From assembly GCA_044425575.1 (NCBI GenBank), contig JAWXVE010000011.1:1-42666 (forward strand): a stretch of DNA of 42,666 nt. The letters are read 5' to 3'. The stretch comes from JAWXVE01 sp044425575. Lineage in GTDB: Bacteria > Bacillota > Clostridia > Lachnospirales > Lachnospiraceae. The notes beneath the pieces were generated by a model. It had not been told where the DNA came from and did no database searches. It saw only the letters and a list, made by a program, of their open reading frames with translations. Shown here piece after piece: positions 1 to 8,255 of this stretch. Within the stretch, counting starts at the first letter, position 1. The number at the start of each line of letters is the position of its first letter. The position numbers were made by a program, and so were the translations under genes.

Positions 1-2039
1 TTACAGAGCGTATCTTATACTACACTGGCGTTAATTACAAAATTGGTGATACTCATGAAGGAACTGCTACCATGGACTGGATGGAGCAAGAACAAGAGAG
101 AGGAATCACAATTACTTCTGCAGCAACTACTTGTCACTGGGCTTTGCACTATGGAAAAGAAAAAGTAAGCGGCGCGGAAGACAATCGTATTAATATTATT
201 GATACACCTGGACACGTTGACTTTACGGTAGAAGTAGAGCGTTCTTTACGTGTACTTGATGGTGCAGTAGGCGTATTCTGTGCAAAGGGTGGGGTAGAAC
301 CTCAATCTGAAAATGTATGGCGTCAAGCTGACACTTATAATGTACCAAGAATGGCATTTATTAATAAGATGGATATCTTAGGTGCGAATTTCTACGGTGC
401 AGTAGAACAAATTAAGACAAGACTTGGTAAAAATGCAATTTGCCTTCAATTACCAATTGGAAAAGAAGATGACTTCCAAGGTGTTGTTGATTTATTTGAG
501 ATGAAAGCTTATATCTATAACGATGATAAAGGCGATGATATTTCTATTACAGACATACCAGATGATATGAAAGATGATGCAGAATTGTATCGTGGAGAAT
601 TAGTTGAGAAGATCTGTGAGTTAGATGATGATTTAATGATGGCTTACCTAGAAGGGGAAGAACCTTCTATGGAAGAGTTGAAAGCAGCACTTCGAAAAGG
701 CACATGTGAGTGTACAGCAATTCCAGTGTGTTGTGGATCGGCATATAAGAATAAGGGTGTGCAGAAGTTATTAAATGCAGTACTTGAATTTATGCCATCA
801 CCTGTTGATATTCCAGCTATTCAAGGAACAGATATGGAAGGCAACCCTGCAGAGAGACATTCATCAGATGAAGAACCTTTTTCAGCATTAGCATTTAAGA
901 TTATGGCAGATCCATTTGTTGGTAAACTTGCATTCTTTAGAGTTTACTCAGGAACAATCAATTCTGGTTCTTATGTATTAAATGCAACGAAGGACAAGAA
1001 GGAACGTGTTGGTCGTATTCTACAGATGCATGCTAATAAGAGAGAAGAACTTGATAAAGTATATGCTGGAGATATTGCAGCTGCAGTTGGATTCAAGACA
1101 ACTACAACAGGTGATACCATTTGTGACGAACAACATCCAGTTATTCTTGAGTCAATGGAATTCCCTGAGCCAGTTATTGAATTAGCAATTGAGCCTAAGA
1201 CAAAAGCGAGCCAAGGTAAATTAGGAGAATCACTTGCAAAACTTGCAGAAGAAGATCCAACATTCCGTGCTCACACAGACCAAGAAACAGGTCAAACCAT
1301 TATTGCTGGTATGGGTGAACTTCACCTTGAAATCATCGTAGACCGTCTACTTCGTGAATTTAAAGTAGAAGCAAACGTTGGTGCACCACAAGTTGCATAC
1401 AAAGAAGCCATTACCAAAGAAGTTGAGATCGATAGCAAATATGCAAAACAATCTGGTGGACGTGGCCAATATGGACACTGTAAAGTACGTTTTGCTCCTA
1501 TGGATGCAAACGGTGAAGAATTATTTAAATTTGAATCTTCTGTAGTTGGTGGAGCAATTCCAAAAGAATACATCCCAGCAGTTGGTGCAGGTATTGAAGA
1601 AGCAACAAAAGCAGGTATTCTTGGTGGATTCCCAGTAGTTGGTGTTCACGCTGTGTGTTACGACGGTTCTTACCATGAAGTGGATTCATCTGAAATGGCA
1701 TTCCATATTGCAGGTTCATTAGCATTTAAAGATGCAATGCAAAAAGCATCTCCAGTATTATTAGAGCCAATTATGAAGGTTGAAGTTACTATGCCAGAAG
1801 AGTACATGGGTGATGTAATTGGTGATATCAATTCACGCCGTGGACGTATTGAAGGTATGGATGATATTGGAAATGGCAAAATTGTAAGAGGATTTGTTCC
1901 ACTTTCAGAAATGTTTGGTTATGCAACAGACCTTCGTTCTAAGACCCAAGGTCGTGGGAACTACTCAATGTTCTTTGAAAAATACGAGCAAGTTCCAAAA
2001 TCAGTTCAAGAGAAAGTTATTGCAGCAAAAACAAAATAA
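1..2039 (+). CDS. fusA: Elongation factor G, 5'-truncated by the window edge
   Basis: EF-G is the cytosolic GTPase that drives translocation on the ribosome and, with RRF, ribosome recycling. The reading frame is already open at base 3 with TERILYYTG and the switch I segment MDWMEQEQERGITIT, so the start codon and P-loop lie upstream of the window. Visible are the G3 motif DTPGH (near base 201), the G4 motif NKMD and a CGSA G5-like motif, followed by domains II to V. About 678 codons are present against a usual 690-700, so only roughly 15-20 residues are missing. The gene ends 118 bases before tuf on the same strand, as in a str operon. A second EF-G-like paralogue is the only alternative, and the neighbouring tuf argues for the housekeeping copy. 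Confidence 0.97.
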   Translation, partial: TERILYYTGVNYKIGDTHEGTATMDWMEQEQERGITITSAATTCHWALHYGKEKVSGAEDNRINIIDTPGHVDFTVEVERSLRVLDGAVGVFCAKGGVEPQSENVWRQADTYNVPRMAFINKMDILGANFYGAVEQIKTRLGKNAICLQLPIGKEDDFQGVVDLFEMKAYIYNDDKGDDISITDIPDDMKDDAELYRGELVEKICELDDDLMMAYLEGEEPSMEELKAALRKGTCECTAIPVCCGSAYKNKGVQKLLNAVLEFMPSPVDIPAIQGTDMEGNPAERHSSDEEPFSALAFKIMADPFVGKLAFFRVYSGTINSGSYVLNATKDKKERVGRILQMHANKREELDKVYAGDIAAAVGFKTTTTGDTICDEQHPVILESMEFPEPVIELAIEPKTKASQGKLGESLAKLAEEDPTFRAHTDQETGQTIIAGMGELHLEIIVDRLLREFKVEANVGAPQVAYKEAITKEVEIDSKYAKQSGGRGQYGHCKVRFAPMDANGEELFKFESSVVGGAIPKEYIPAVGAGIEEATKAGILGGFPVVGVHAVCYDGSYHEVDSSEMAFHIAGSLAFKDAMQKASPVLLEPIMKVEVTMPEEYMGDVIGDINSRRGRIEGMDDIGNGKIVRGFVPLSEMFGYATDLRSKTQGRGNYSMFFEKYEQVPKSVQEKVIAAKTK

Positions 2040-2066
2040 TATTTTCGAATAAAATTAAAATTACGC

Positions 2067-2095
2067 TTGAAAATCCTTTGGTTATTTACTATAAT
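2067..2095 (+). promoter_or_regulatory. Sigma-A promoter of tuf
   Basis: The -35 box TTGAAA (2067-2072) and a consensus -10 TATAAT (2090-2095) are separated by exactly 17 bases. They lie in the fusA-tuf gap about 63 bases before the tuf start, so tuf can be transcribed alone as well as by read-through. An 11-bp imperfect dyad (2075-2101) overlaps the spacer and the -10 box. Confidence 0.75.
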
Positions 2096-2157
2096 CAAAG
2101 GTAGCAAGCAAAAATAACAATTAAACAAATAGGAAAGAATTGTAGGAGGATTTTAAA

Positions 2158-3351
2158 ATGGCTAAAGCTAAATTTGAGAGATCGAAAACTCATTGTAACA
2201 TTGGTACAATCGGACATGTCGATCACGGTAAAACAACATTAACAGCAGCAATCACAAAGACACTTTCTGAAAGAGTAGACGGTAATGCGGCAGTAGATTT
2301 CGCTAATATCGATAAGGCTCCAGAAGAAAGAGAACGCGGTATTACAATTTCAACAGCTCACGTTGAATACTCAACAGATAACAGACATTATGCTCACGTT
2401 GACTGCCCAGGACATGCCGATTACGTTAAGAACATGATCACTGGTGCTGCACAAATGGATGGTGCTATCCTTGTTGTAGCTGCAACTGATGGTGTTATGG
2501 CTCAGACAAAAGAACATATCTTATTATCTCGTCAAGTAGGTGTTCCATATATCGTTGTATTTATGAACAAATGTGACATGGTTGATGATGAAGAGATTCT
2601 TGAATTAGTTGAAATGGAAATCAGAGAATTATTATCTGAATATGACTTCCCAGGTGATGACACACCAGTTATCCAAGGGTCAGCCCTTAAAGCTCTTGAA
2701 GATCCTTCATGCCCATGGGGAGATAAGATTATGGAATTAATGGCTGCAGTTGATAGCTGGATTCCAGATCCTAAGCGTGATACAGAAAAACCTTTCTTAA
2801 TGCCAGTAGAAGATGTATTCTCAATTACAGGACGTGGAACAGTTGCTACAGGTAGAGTAGAAGCTGGTATCCTTAACGTATCTGATGAAGTTGAAATCAT
2901 TGGTATCAAAGAAGAAGTGAAAAAAGTTGTTGTTACTGGAATTGAAATGTTCCGTAAACTTCTTGACGATGCTCAAGCTGGAGATAACATTGGTGCATTA
3001 CTTCGTGGTGTTGATAGAAAAGAAATCGAAAGAGGACAAGTTCTTGCAAAACCAGGTTCAATCAAATGCCACACAAAATTTACAGCTCAAGTATACGTAT
3101 TAACAAAAGATGAAGGTGGACGTCATACTCCTTTCTTCAACAACTATAGACCACAGTTCTACTTCAGAACAACTGACGTAACTGGTGTTTGTAACTTACC
3201 AGAAGGTACAGAAATGTGTATGCCTGGTGACAACATTGAAATGACAATCGAATTAATTCACCCAATTGCTATGGATCAAGGTTTAACATTTGCTATCCGT
3301 GAAGGTGGACGTACAGTAGGTTCAGGTCGTGTTGCTACAATCGTAGAATAA
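2158..3351 (+). CDS. tuf: Elongation factor Tu
   Basis: EF-Tu delivers aminoacyl-tRNA to the ribosomal A site as a GTP complex. The 397-residue product has normal family length. It shows the P-loop GHVDHGKT (residues 19-26), switch I with RGITI, DCPGH (82-86), NKCD (137-140) and SAL (175-177), followed by the two beta-barrel domains ending in GSGRVATIVE. The start is fixed by the GTAGGAGG ribosome binding site 8-9 bases upstream and by the standard N-terminus MAKAKFERSK. It has its own promoter and ends at a strong terminator, so it forms a unit that can be expressed apart from fusA. Nothing in the sequence is unusual. Confidence 0.99.
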   Translation: MAKAKFERSKTHCNIGTIGHVDHGKTTLTAAITKTLSERVDGNAAVDFANIDKAPEERERGITISTAHVEYSTDNRHYAHVDCPGHADYVKNMITGAAQMDGAILVVAATDGVMAQTKEHILLSRQVGVPYIVVFMNKCDMVDDEEILELVEMEIRELLSEYDFPGDDTPVIQGSALKALEDPSCPWGDKIMELMAAVDSWIPDPKRDTEKPFLMPVEDVFSITGRGTVATGRVEAGILNVSDEVEIIGIKEEVKKVVVTGIEMFRKLLDDAQAGDNIGALLRGVDRKEIERGQVLAKPGSIKCHTKFTAQVYVLTKDEGGRHTPFFNNYRPQFYFRTTDVTGVCNLPEGTEMCMPGDNIEMTIELIHPIAMDQGLTFAIREGGRTVGSGRVATIVE

Positions 3352-3397
3352 TCGAACAAAAATGAGCCAAGCACGTTAGTGCTTAGCATGAATAAAG

Positions 3398-3440
3398 TAG
3401 AGCCCCGTATGCTTGCATACTAGGGGCTCTATCTTTGTTT
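3398..3440 (+). terminator. Rho-independent terminator after tuf
   Basis: The arms TAGAGCCCC (3398-3406) and GGGGCTCTA (3423-3431) are extended by GTATGC/GCATAC, with a small TA bulge, and are followed by TCTTTGTTT. A smaller hairpin, AAGCAC-GTTA-GTGCTT (3369-3384), precedes it. The opposite strand also has a T-rich tail, so it may also stop transcription coming from the minus-strand gene at 3530-4441. Confidence 0.85.
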
Positions 3441-3529
3441 ATGCGGTAAATATGAAGTATTTTCGTTTGGTTGCATATCTGTTTCAAAGTATGGGGATAA
3501 CCATAGGTGTTTGTTTTGGAGGGATTATA

Positions 3530-4441
3530 TTATATAATATTCAATAACCATTCACATAATAATCTTGTAAATTGCACACTACCAGAACTAGACAAGTGAA
3601 TTAAATCCATAAAATAATCGGGGTTCGTTATATCAAAATCTAACTCTTCTGCTAATACATATGGAATATGATGGTCATCAAGTAAATCAATACATTCTTG
3701 TAAAAGATACTGATATGTCGCATCCTCTGTAATGCGAACATATTTTGGTGTCTCTATAAAGTACAATTCTATATTATATTTTTCTGCAGAAGCTATAATA
3801 GATTCGTATCCAGCAATTTGTTCGTCTTGCAATTGATTTGTAGGGGAAAAGAGTGAAAGGTCATCTAGTACTTCTATTGTAGAGCCTGTGGTAACTTGTA
3901 GGTTTCCACCTTTATAATAAAATTGATTAATGAGAGCAGAGTGGAGTGGATAGAAGAGTAGTTCTTCATTATTCGCGGTGACAAATACTTCATAAAATTC
4001 GATGAATCTTGTCCAACCCTCATTACCAATTAGGTTTAATATGCTAATCTTAAAGTCAATATCAGTATCAAGTAAGATTTTTGTATCACTTATCGTGGGA
4101 TCTTGCTCAGCACTATAGGGGTAGAGATCAATGTATAAGTGTTTAATGGTAACACCTTGCTCTAGTAAGTAAGAAAGCTCAGCAGCAATAAGTGCAGGTT
4201 GGTTGCCATTATAGGATAGAATGTAAGTATCTGAACCGAATATATCTTCCAAATCATATATAGATAGTCCTTGGCGAAACATAGAAGAACCAATAAACAG
4301 ATGATCGATAGATTGGGCATCAATAAGCTGAGACATTCCATAGGTAGATGATGGTAAGGTTCTAGCATATTCATTTTTGATCAACAAGATAGTAAATAGG
4401 ATTAGTAGAGTTACACTTGTAACTATTAGAAATTTTTTCAT
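3530..4441 (-). CDS. SGNH-hydrolase-like membrane-anchored protein, partner of the MBOAT acyltransferase
   Basis: The 303-residue protein has an N-terminal membrane anchor (about residues 4-22) and an extracytoplasmic domain. FIGSSMFRQG (49-58) matches SGNH block I, with the nucleophile serine inside GSS. MDLIHLSSSG near the C-terminus supplies the D-x-x-H pair (D279, H282). This arrangement is typical of DltD/AlgJ/AlgX-like proteins that work with a membrane-bound O-acyltransferase, and such an acyltransferase gene lies 21 bases upstream. The inferred role is transfer of an acyl group to a surface or secreted polymer. The polymer is not identifiable, and this is not a standard DltD because no dltA or dltC lies nearby. 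Confidence 0.7.
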   Translation of the reverse strand: MKKFLIVTSVTLLILFTILLIKNEYARTLPSSTYGMSQLIDAQSIDHLFIGSSMFRQGLSIYDLEDIFGSDTYILSYNGNQPALIAAELSYLLEQGVTIKHLYIDLYPYSAEQDPTISDTKILLDTDIDFKISILNLIGNEGWTRFIEFYEVFVTANNEELLFYPLHSALINQFYYKGGNLQVTTGSTIEVLDDLSLFSPTNQLQDEQIAGYESIIASAEKYNIELYFIETPKYVRITEDATYQYLLQECIDLLDDHHIPYVLAEELDFDITNPDYFMDLIHLSSSGSVQFTRLLCEWLLNII

Positions 4442-4462
4442 AAGTTTAGTATCTCCTTCCTA

Positions 4463-5872
4463 TTAAAATTGTGCATATATAAAGTTGGATTCTCCGAACA
4501 CACCAAATAGTACAATTAAGATAAAGAATGTACTACACCATATATAATGAAGTTGTGGGAGAGATTTTGTTCCATGTACTTTGCTTTTATGATACTGTGT
4601 ATATTCATAGAGCAATAGTAGAAATATAAACAGAAACACACATAGGGCATAAGACACACATGTATTATCATTCGTAAAGGGCAAAATTGTATTCTGTAAT
4701 TCAGTTAGCGAAAAAGATAAATTGGTTATCATATGAGTGAAGTAAGTAATAGCACTTGATAAATTAGGTGCAGAAAAGAAAATCCATGTAAAACTTACAA
4801 ATATAAAAGTTAGAATAGTGGAACATATACCATGTATTCCAGTTCTCGTCCTATTAGTACTGCACATTACCCAGATTCCATGAAGCAGACCCCATATAAG
4901 GAAAGTCCATCCTGTTCCGTGCCAAATGCCGCTAATTAAGAAGGTCAACAATAAGTTGCGCTTGGTCAGTAAAGAATTCTTACGGCTACCTCCCAGTGGA
5001 ATATATACATAGTCCTTTAACCAAGAGGAGAGAGAAATATGCCATCTATTCCAAAATTCATTGCTATTTTGCGAAAAATAAGGAAATAGAAAATTAGGTG
5101 AGCGTTTAATTCCAAAAAGATTCCCCATGCCAATTGCCAAATCAGAATATCCAGAAAAATCACAATAAATCTGAAATGAAAATAGGACCGCAGAAAGGAG
5201 CAGTGCAAGTGCAGGATACGAGTTAGGTTGAGTCCATATGGTATCCGTGTAGATAGCTATGCGATTTGCTATTACTATCTTTTTAAAAAGGCCTAATAGA
5301 ATGAGTTGAAGTCCTTGTACAATAAGTGGTGACTGCCAACGCAAACCATTTTTCAGTTGAGGGAGAAACTCATTTGAGCGTTGGATAGGTCCACTCATAA
5401 TTTGGGGATAGAAGGAAATATATAGGCAGTAGTAACCAAAATGTCTCTCAGCTTCTTGACCTTTATATACATCTGTTATGTAACTAATTGTCTTAAAGAG
5501 ATAATAAGAAATACCGAGAGGAATTGTTAGTGTTACTGGAAGTAATTCACCAGCAAAAAAATTAAAGTATTTAAAGAAAACTAAAAGTAATATGGCATAT
5601 GTAATACCAGTAAATAAAAAGCATCTAGCTCTGGTAGTATGTTGACGATAACGTTCTAGAAAAATCCCACAGAGATAACTGATATATGAGCTACTGAATA
5701 ATAATAAAGTGGGCAGTATGCCAATGCCTATATAAAATATAAAATTAAATAATACAAGAACAAACCATCTTTTTCTGGATGGTATTGCATAATATAAAGT
5801 TGTTATGGCTAGTGTAAATAATAAGAGCAGGAGTATATTAGTGGTCATAAATGTTAAAATCTCCAATATCAT
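4463..5872 (-). CDS. MBOAT family membrane-bound O-acyltransferase (AlgI/DltB-like)
   Basis: The 469-residue polytopic membrane protein has normal length for the AlgI/DltB branch. Family signatures are FYPQIMSGPIQR (about 154-165), CDFSGYSDLAIG (237-248), NRWHISLSSWLKDYVYIPLGG (275-295, shortened here to its key H278) and SGIWHGTGW (314-322) with the catalytic histidine H318. Such enzymes pass acyl groups across the membrane to exported polymers. Its first ATG overlaps the stop of the upstream gene (ATGA), implying translational coupling. The ATG at codon 9 follows a GGAG at longer spacing and is an alternative start. The downstream SGNH-like protein is the expected partner. Confidence 0.88.
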   Translation of the reverse strand: MILEILTFMTTNILLLLLFTLAITTLYYAIPSRKRWFVLVLFNFIFYIGIGILPTLLLFSSSYISYLCGIFLERYRQHTTRARCFLFTGITYAILLLVFFKYFNFFAGELLPVTLTIPLGISYYLFKTISYITDVYKGQEAERHFGYYCLYISFYPQIMSGPIQRSNEFLPQLKNGLRWQSPLIVQGLQLILLGLFKKIVIANRIAIYTDTIWTQPNSYPALALLLSAVLFSFQIYCDFSGYSDLAIGMGNLFGIKRSPNFLFPYFSQNSNEFWNRWHISLSSWLKDYVYIPLGGSRKNSLLTKRNLLLTFLISGIWHGTGWTFLIWGLLHGIWVMCSTNRTRTGIHGICSTILTFIFVSFTWIFFSAPNLSSAITYFTHMITNLSFSLTELQNTILPFTNDNTCVSYALCVFLFIFLLLLYEYTQYHKSKVHGTKSLPQLHYIWCSTFFILIVLFGVFGESNFIYAQF

Positions 5873-7623
5873 CGGTACATATCTAAATAACTATCGTTAT
5901 CATATTCTTCTTTTACGCGGAATCCATCTTCTAGCGTATCACCGCGTAATTCGATAAATGCTATACGTTTTTTATAAGGTGTAGCTGGAAAAACATCATA
6001 AGAATTATAACTACCATAATAAATAGTAATATCACTTAATAGAGTAGTATCATAACTATATTGGTCGCTATAATCTGTCTGAATAAAGGCATTGAGTTCT
6101 GGTTCCATTTTGTGACTATCTCCAATATTGGTTAAGTTCCATATGGCAAAGTAGAGCAGGGACAGTATAGACCACGTGGCAGCAATTTTATTATAGTATT
6201 TGGCATGTACTGGTGAGAGTATATGTGTAAAGAAAAATCCTGTTAACACTGCAATGGTAAGTATTAAAAAGGCACAACCATACCGTAACAATGGAGCGGA
6301 AGTCAACCAAAAGAGCATGACAAACACTGGAACTATACAAGAGTAATAAGAGTTCCAAATAGTCTTTTTCTTCCAACTGATCCACCCACCTACTGTGATT
6401 AGAAGAAAATCACTTACCAAGGATGCGGCGATTAAAAGCTTTGTAGACAAATCTTTCTTAAGAAACCATGATGGAAACCATTCTAATATAGAAGCATGAT
6501 AGGCGGATTTCCATGCTAAGAGCCATTCGTCAAAAGGTAGTGAGCCATCCACGGTCATATAGAAATCACGTCCCCATAGTTGTATTTCTTCATAATCGTA
6601 CTGTACGATAGAAGCAGGCATTTTCCAATCAAAATCAAAGATATCAATTGCCGTGTATGGATAGATTAAGTAACCGCTAATGATTACATTCCGAACTAAA
6701 AAGGGTAGAATACAGATAAAGCCAACACTAATAAAGAGTAAGATCTGATTCCATTTCCGCTGTTTAATTAAAAGAACAGCGGGATATAGAGTTAGTAATA
6801 GGAAGAAAACCACTGAAATCTTAAGAGAGACAGCCACTAAAAATCCAATGCAAATTATTGCGAAAGGAGTTGTGTCTGTTTGATCATCTTCTATCAATTC
6901 AAACCACCTATTTAAGAGTAAAAAGATAAAAATGGTAGTAACCTCATCGCTGCTTGGAGAAGAAATAGTCCAAAGTACAGTAAATAAATAGCAAATAGAG
7001 GCAACTTTAATCATTGTGGAAATTGAGAAGAGTTGTTTTTTAATAGTAGTCCATGAATAAGTGTAGCATAAAAGCAGCATACACATTATAAATCCGTTGA
7101 TTGGTCGAAAAGACTGCCCCAATAGGGAGGAAAAGCTAAACAAGGCAGTTAGGCAAAAAGCAGAACTGTTATATGCAAAACGGTTATGCAAATTCCCCAG
7201 TCCATTAACTACTCCATATTCTTCGATCCATCGAATTGCTTGTGCATGATATAAATAGCTATCAGGATGCAAAATGGATTTAGCGGCAATAAATGCTGAT
7301 AAAGCAATGCATAGACCAGCAACTATTAGCAGGGATATGGAAGGCTTTTTCCATAAAATACGAAGGAAAAATGGATTTTTATAGAACAGGAAAAGAAAAG
7401 CAACACATATTAATAGTAGGAATAGCTGTGCAACATTTCCTACTTTATAAAAGATGCTAAAAGCTTGTGCATATACAATTAGTATGCCAAATCCTATGAA
7501 AATTCTCGAAAAAAGATGAGTAATTTCGTAGCCAGTTACTTTTCGAATTAGTAGAGCAGTAGCGCTACCAAGAATAAGGCAAGATAGAAACATCCAGCTC
7601 CATATAATTGCTAAAATTGTCAT
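5869..7623 (-). CDS. GT-C type polytopic membrane protein, LIC_10190-like putative glycosyltransferase
   Basis: The 584-residue protein has about a dozen hydrophobic segments and a short soluble C-terminal tail. The first large loop holds HPDSYLYHAQAIRWIEEYG followed by GLGNLHNRF and NSS, which resembles the conserved loop of the LIC_10190 membrane family and the acidic loop of GT-C glycosyltransferases that use lipid-linked sugars. The inferred function is sugar transfer on the outer face of the membrane. The gene is coupled to the MBOAT gene by an ATGA overlap, so glycosylation and acylation of the same polymer is a reasonable reading. Its start is preceded by CTGGAGGAATTTAAA, a good ribosome binding site. 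The substrate is unknown. Confidence 0.62.
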   Translation of the reverse strand: MTILAIIWSWMFLSCLILGSATALLIRKVTGYEITHLFSRIFIGFGILIVYAQAFSIFYKVGNVAQLFLLLICVAFLFLFYKNPFFLRILWKKPSISLLIVAGLCIALSAFIAAKSILHPDSYLYHAQAIRWIEEYGVVNGLGNLHNRFAYNSSAFCLTALFSFSSLLGQSFRPINGFIMCMLLLCYTYSWTTIKKQLFSISTMIKVASICYLFTVLWTISSPSSDEVTTIFIFLLLNRWFELIEDDQTDTTPFAIICIGFLVAVSLKISVVFFLLLTLYPAVLLIKQRKWNQILLFISVGFICILPFLVRNVIISGYLIYPYTAIDIFDFDWKMPASIVQYDYEEIQLWGRDFYMTVDGSLPFDEWLLAWKSAYHASILEWFPSWFLKKDLSTKLLIAASLVSDFLLITVGGWISWKKKTIWNSYYSCIVPVFVMLFWLTSAPLLRYGCAFLILTIAVLTGFFFTHILSPVHAKYYNKIAATWSILSLLYFAIWNLTNIGDSHKMEPELNAFIQTDYSDQYSYDTTLLSDITIYYGSYNSYDVFPATPYKKRIAFIELRGDTLEDGFRVKEEYDNDSYLDMYR

Positions 7624-7667
7624 TTTAAATTCCTCCAGATGATTCAGTGCCTAAGTATTGCACAAAA

Positions 7668-8114
7668 TCATTTATTTTCTAATATAATATCTACACATTT
7701 CAAAATATGCTCGGTAATAGAAAGAGCATTATAGGCATCCTCTTTGCTCACAACCACAAAGTTATCCCATGGATATCTAGCATCAAAATAAAAATCACCT
7801 AACCATTTACATTCCATAGATTGTAGTGGGATTTGAGGATAACGTTCTTTACGAACTTCATCCATTGAATCTTCGAGTTCACTGCTTATTTCACCGCGTA
7901 CCAGACGAGAGAGGGGAGTGGTGGTGATAATTAGAAGATCTAAATCACTTGTAACACGCATGGTTCCTCGCGCACAACTACCGAACAATATAATACGCTC
8001 TAGGTCTGGTATGTTATAAGTAAGTACGTACTCTAAATCAAAGAGCAGTTTATGTTCGAATCTGGCTGGAAGATTTAGGTTTGCTACTTTATATTTAACT
8101 AATTCTGTATACAT
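7668..8114 (-). CDS. MNT-type nucleotidyltransferase domain protein with a HEPN-like C-terminal end
   Basis: I chose the start at 8114 (MYTELVKYK, 148 residues) because GAGGA lies about 8 bases upstream and a good minus-strand promoter at 8155-8183 would leave a short leader. Longer reading frames start upstream of that promoter. ILFGSCARG followed by SDLDLLII is the G-S-x3-G / D-x-D signature of minimal nucleotidyltransferases. The last about 35 residues, with ARYPW and EDAYNALSITEHILK, resemble the end of HEPN domains, but the region between is too short for a complete HEPN. It precedes the surface-glycan genes by 44 bases. It could be a toxin-antitoxin remnant, an aminoglycoside-nucleotidyltransferase-like enzyme, or a regulator. 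Confidence 0.6.
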   Translation of the reverse strand: MYTELVKYKVANLNLPARFEHKLLFDLEYVLTYNIPDLERIILFGSCARGTMRVTSDLDLLIITTTPLSRLVRGEISSELEDSMDEVRKERYPQIPLQSMECKWLGDFYFDARYPWDNFVVVSKEDAYNALSITEHILKCVDIILENK

Positions 8115-8154
8115 AGGTAAGTCCTCATTTCTAAATCTCATAAACGCTATTATT

Positions 8155-8183
8155 ATCATACCGTAGAATTCCATAATCTTCAA
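8155..8183 (-). promoter_or_regulatory. Promoter of the minus-strand nucleotidyltransferase/surface-glycan genes
   Basis: Read on the minus strand, TTGAAG (8183-8178) and TATGAT (8160-8155) are 17 bases apart. Transcription would begin near 8148, some 35 bases before the chosen start at 8114. The -35 box overlaps a weaker plus-strand candidate promoter, so the two directions may compete. Confidence 0.55.
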
Positions 8184-8207
8184 GGAACTTTTTAAAGTAA
8201 ATATAAG
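8179..8207 (+). promoter_or_regulatory. Weak candidate promoter for the beta-helix lipoprotein
   Basis: TTCAAG (8179-8184) and TATAAG (8202-8207) are 17 bases apart and lie about 50 bases before the lipoprotein start. The -35 box is a poor match and shares its bases with the opposing promoter. Confidence 0.3.
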
Positions 8208-8255
8208 GTAAGAGGAGTAGAATAGCAGTATAGAATGAGAAAGGGCGGTATGTAT

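Noticed and set aside
2532..2909. Antisense open frame inside tuf
   Set aside because: It is a codon-bias shadow of tuf without a ribosome binding site or protein-like composition. The same holds for the antisense frames in fusA, rplC, rplW, rpsH, rpoA and ecfT.
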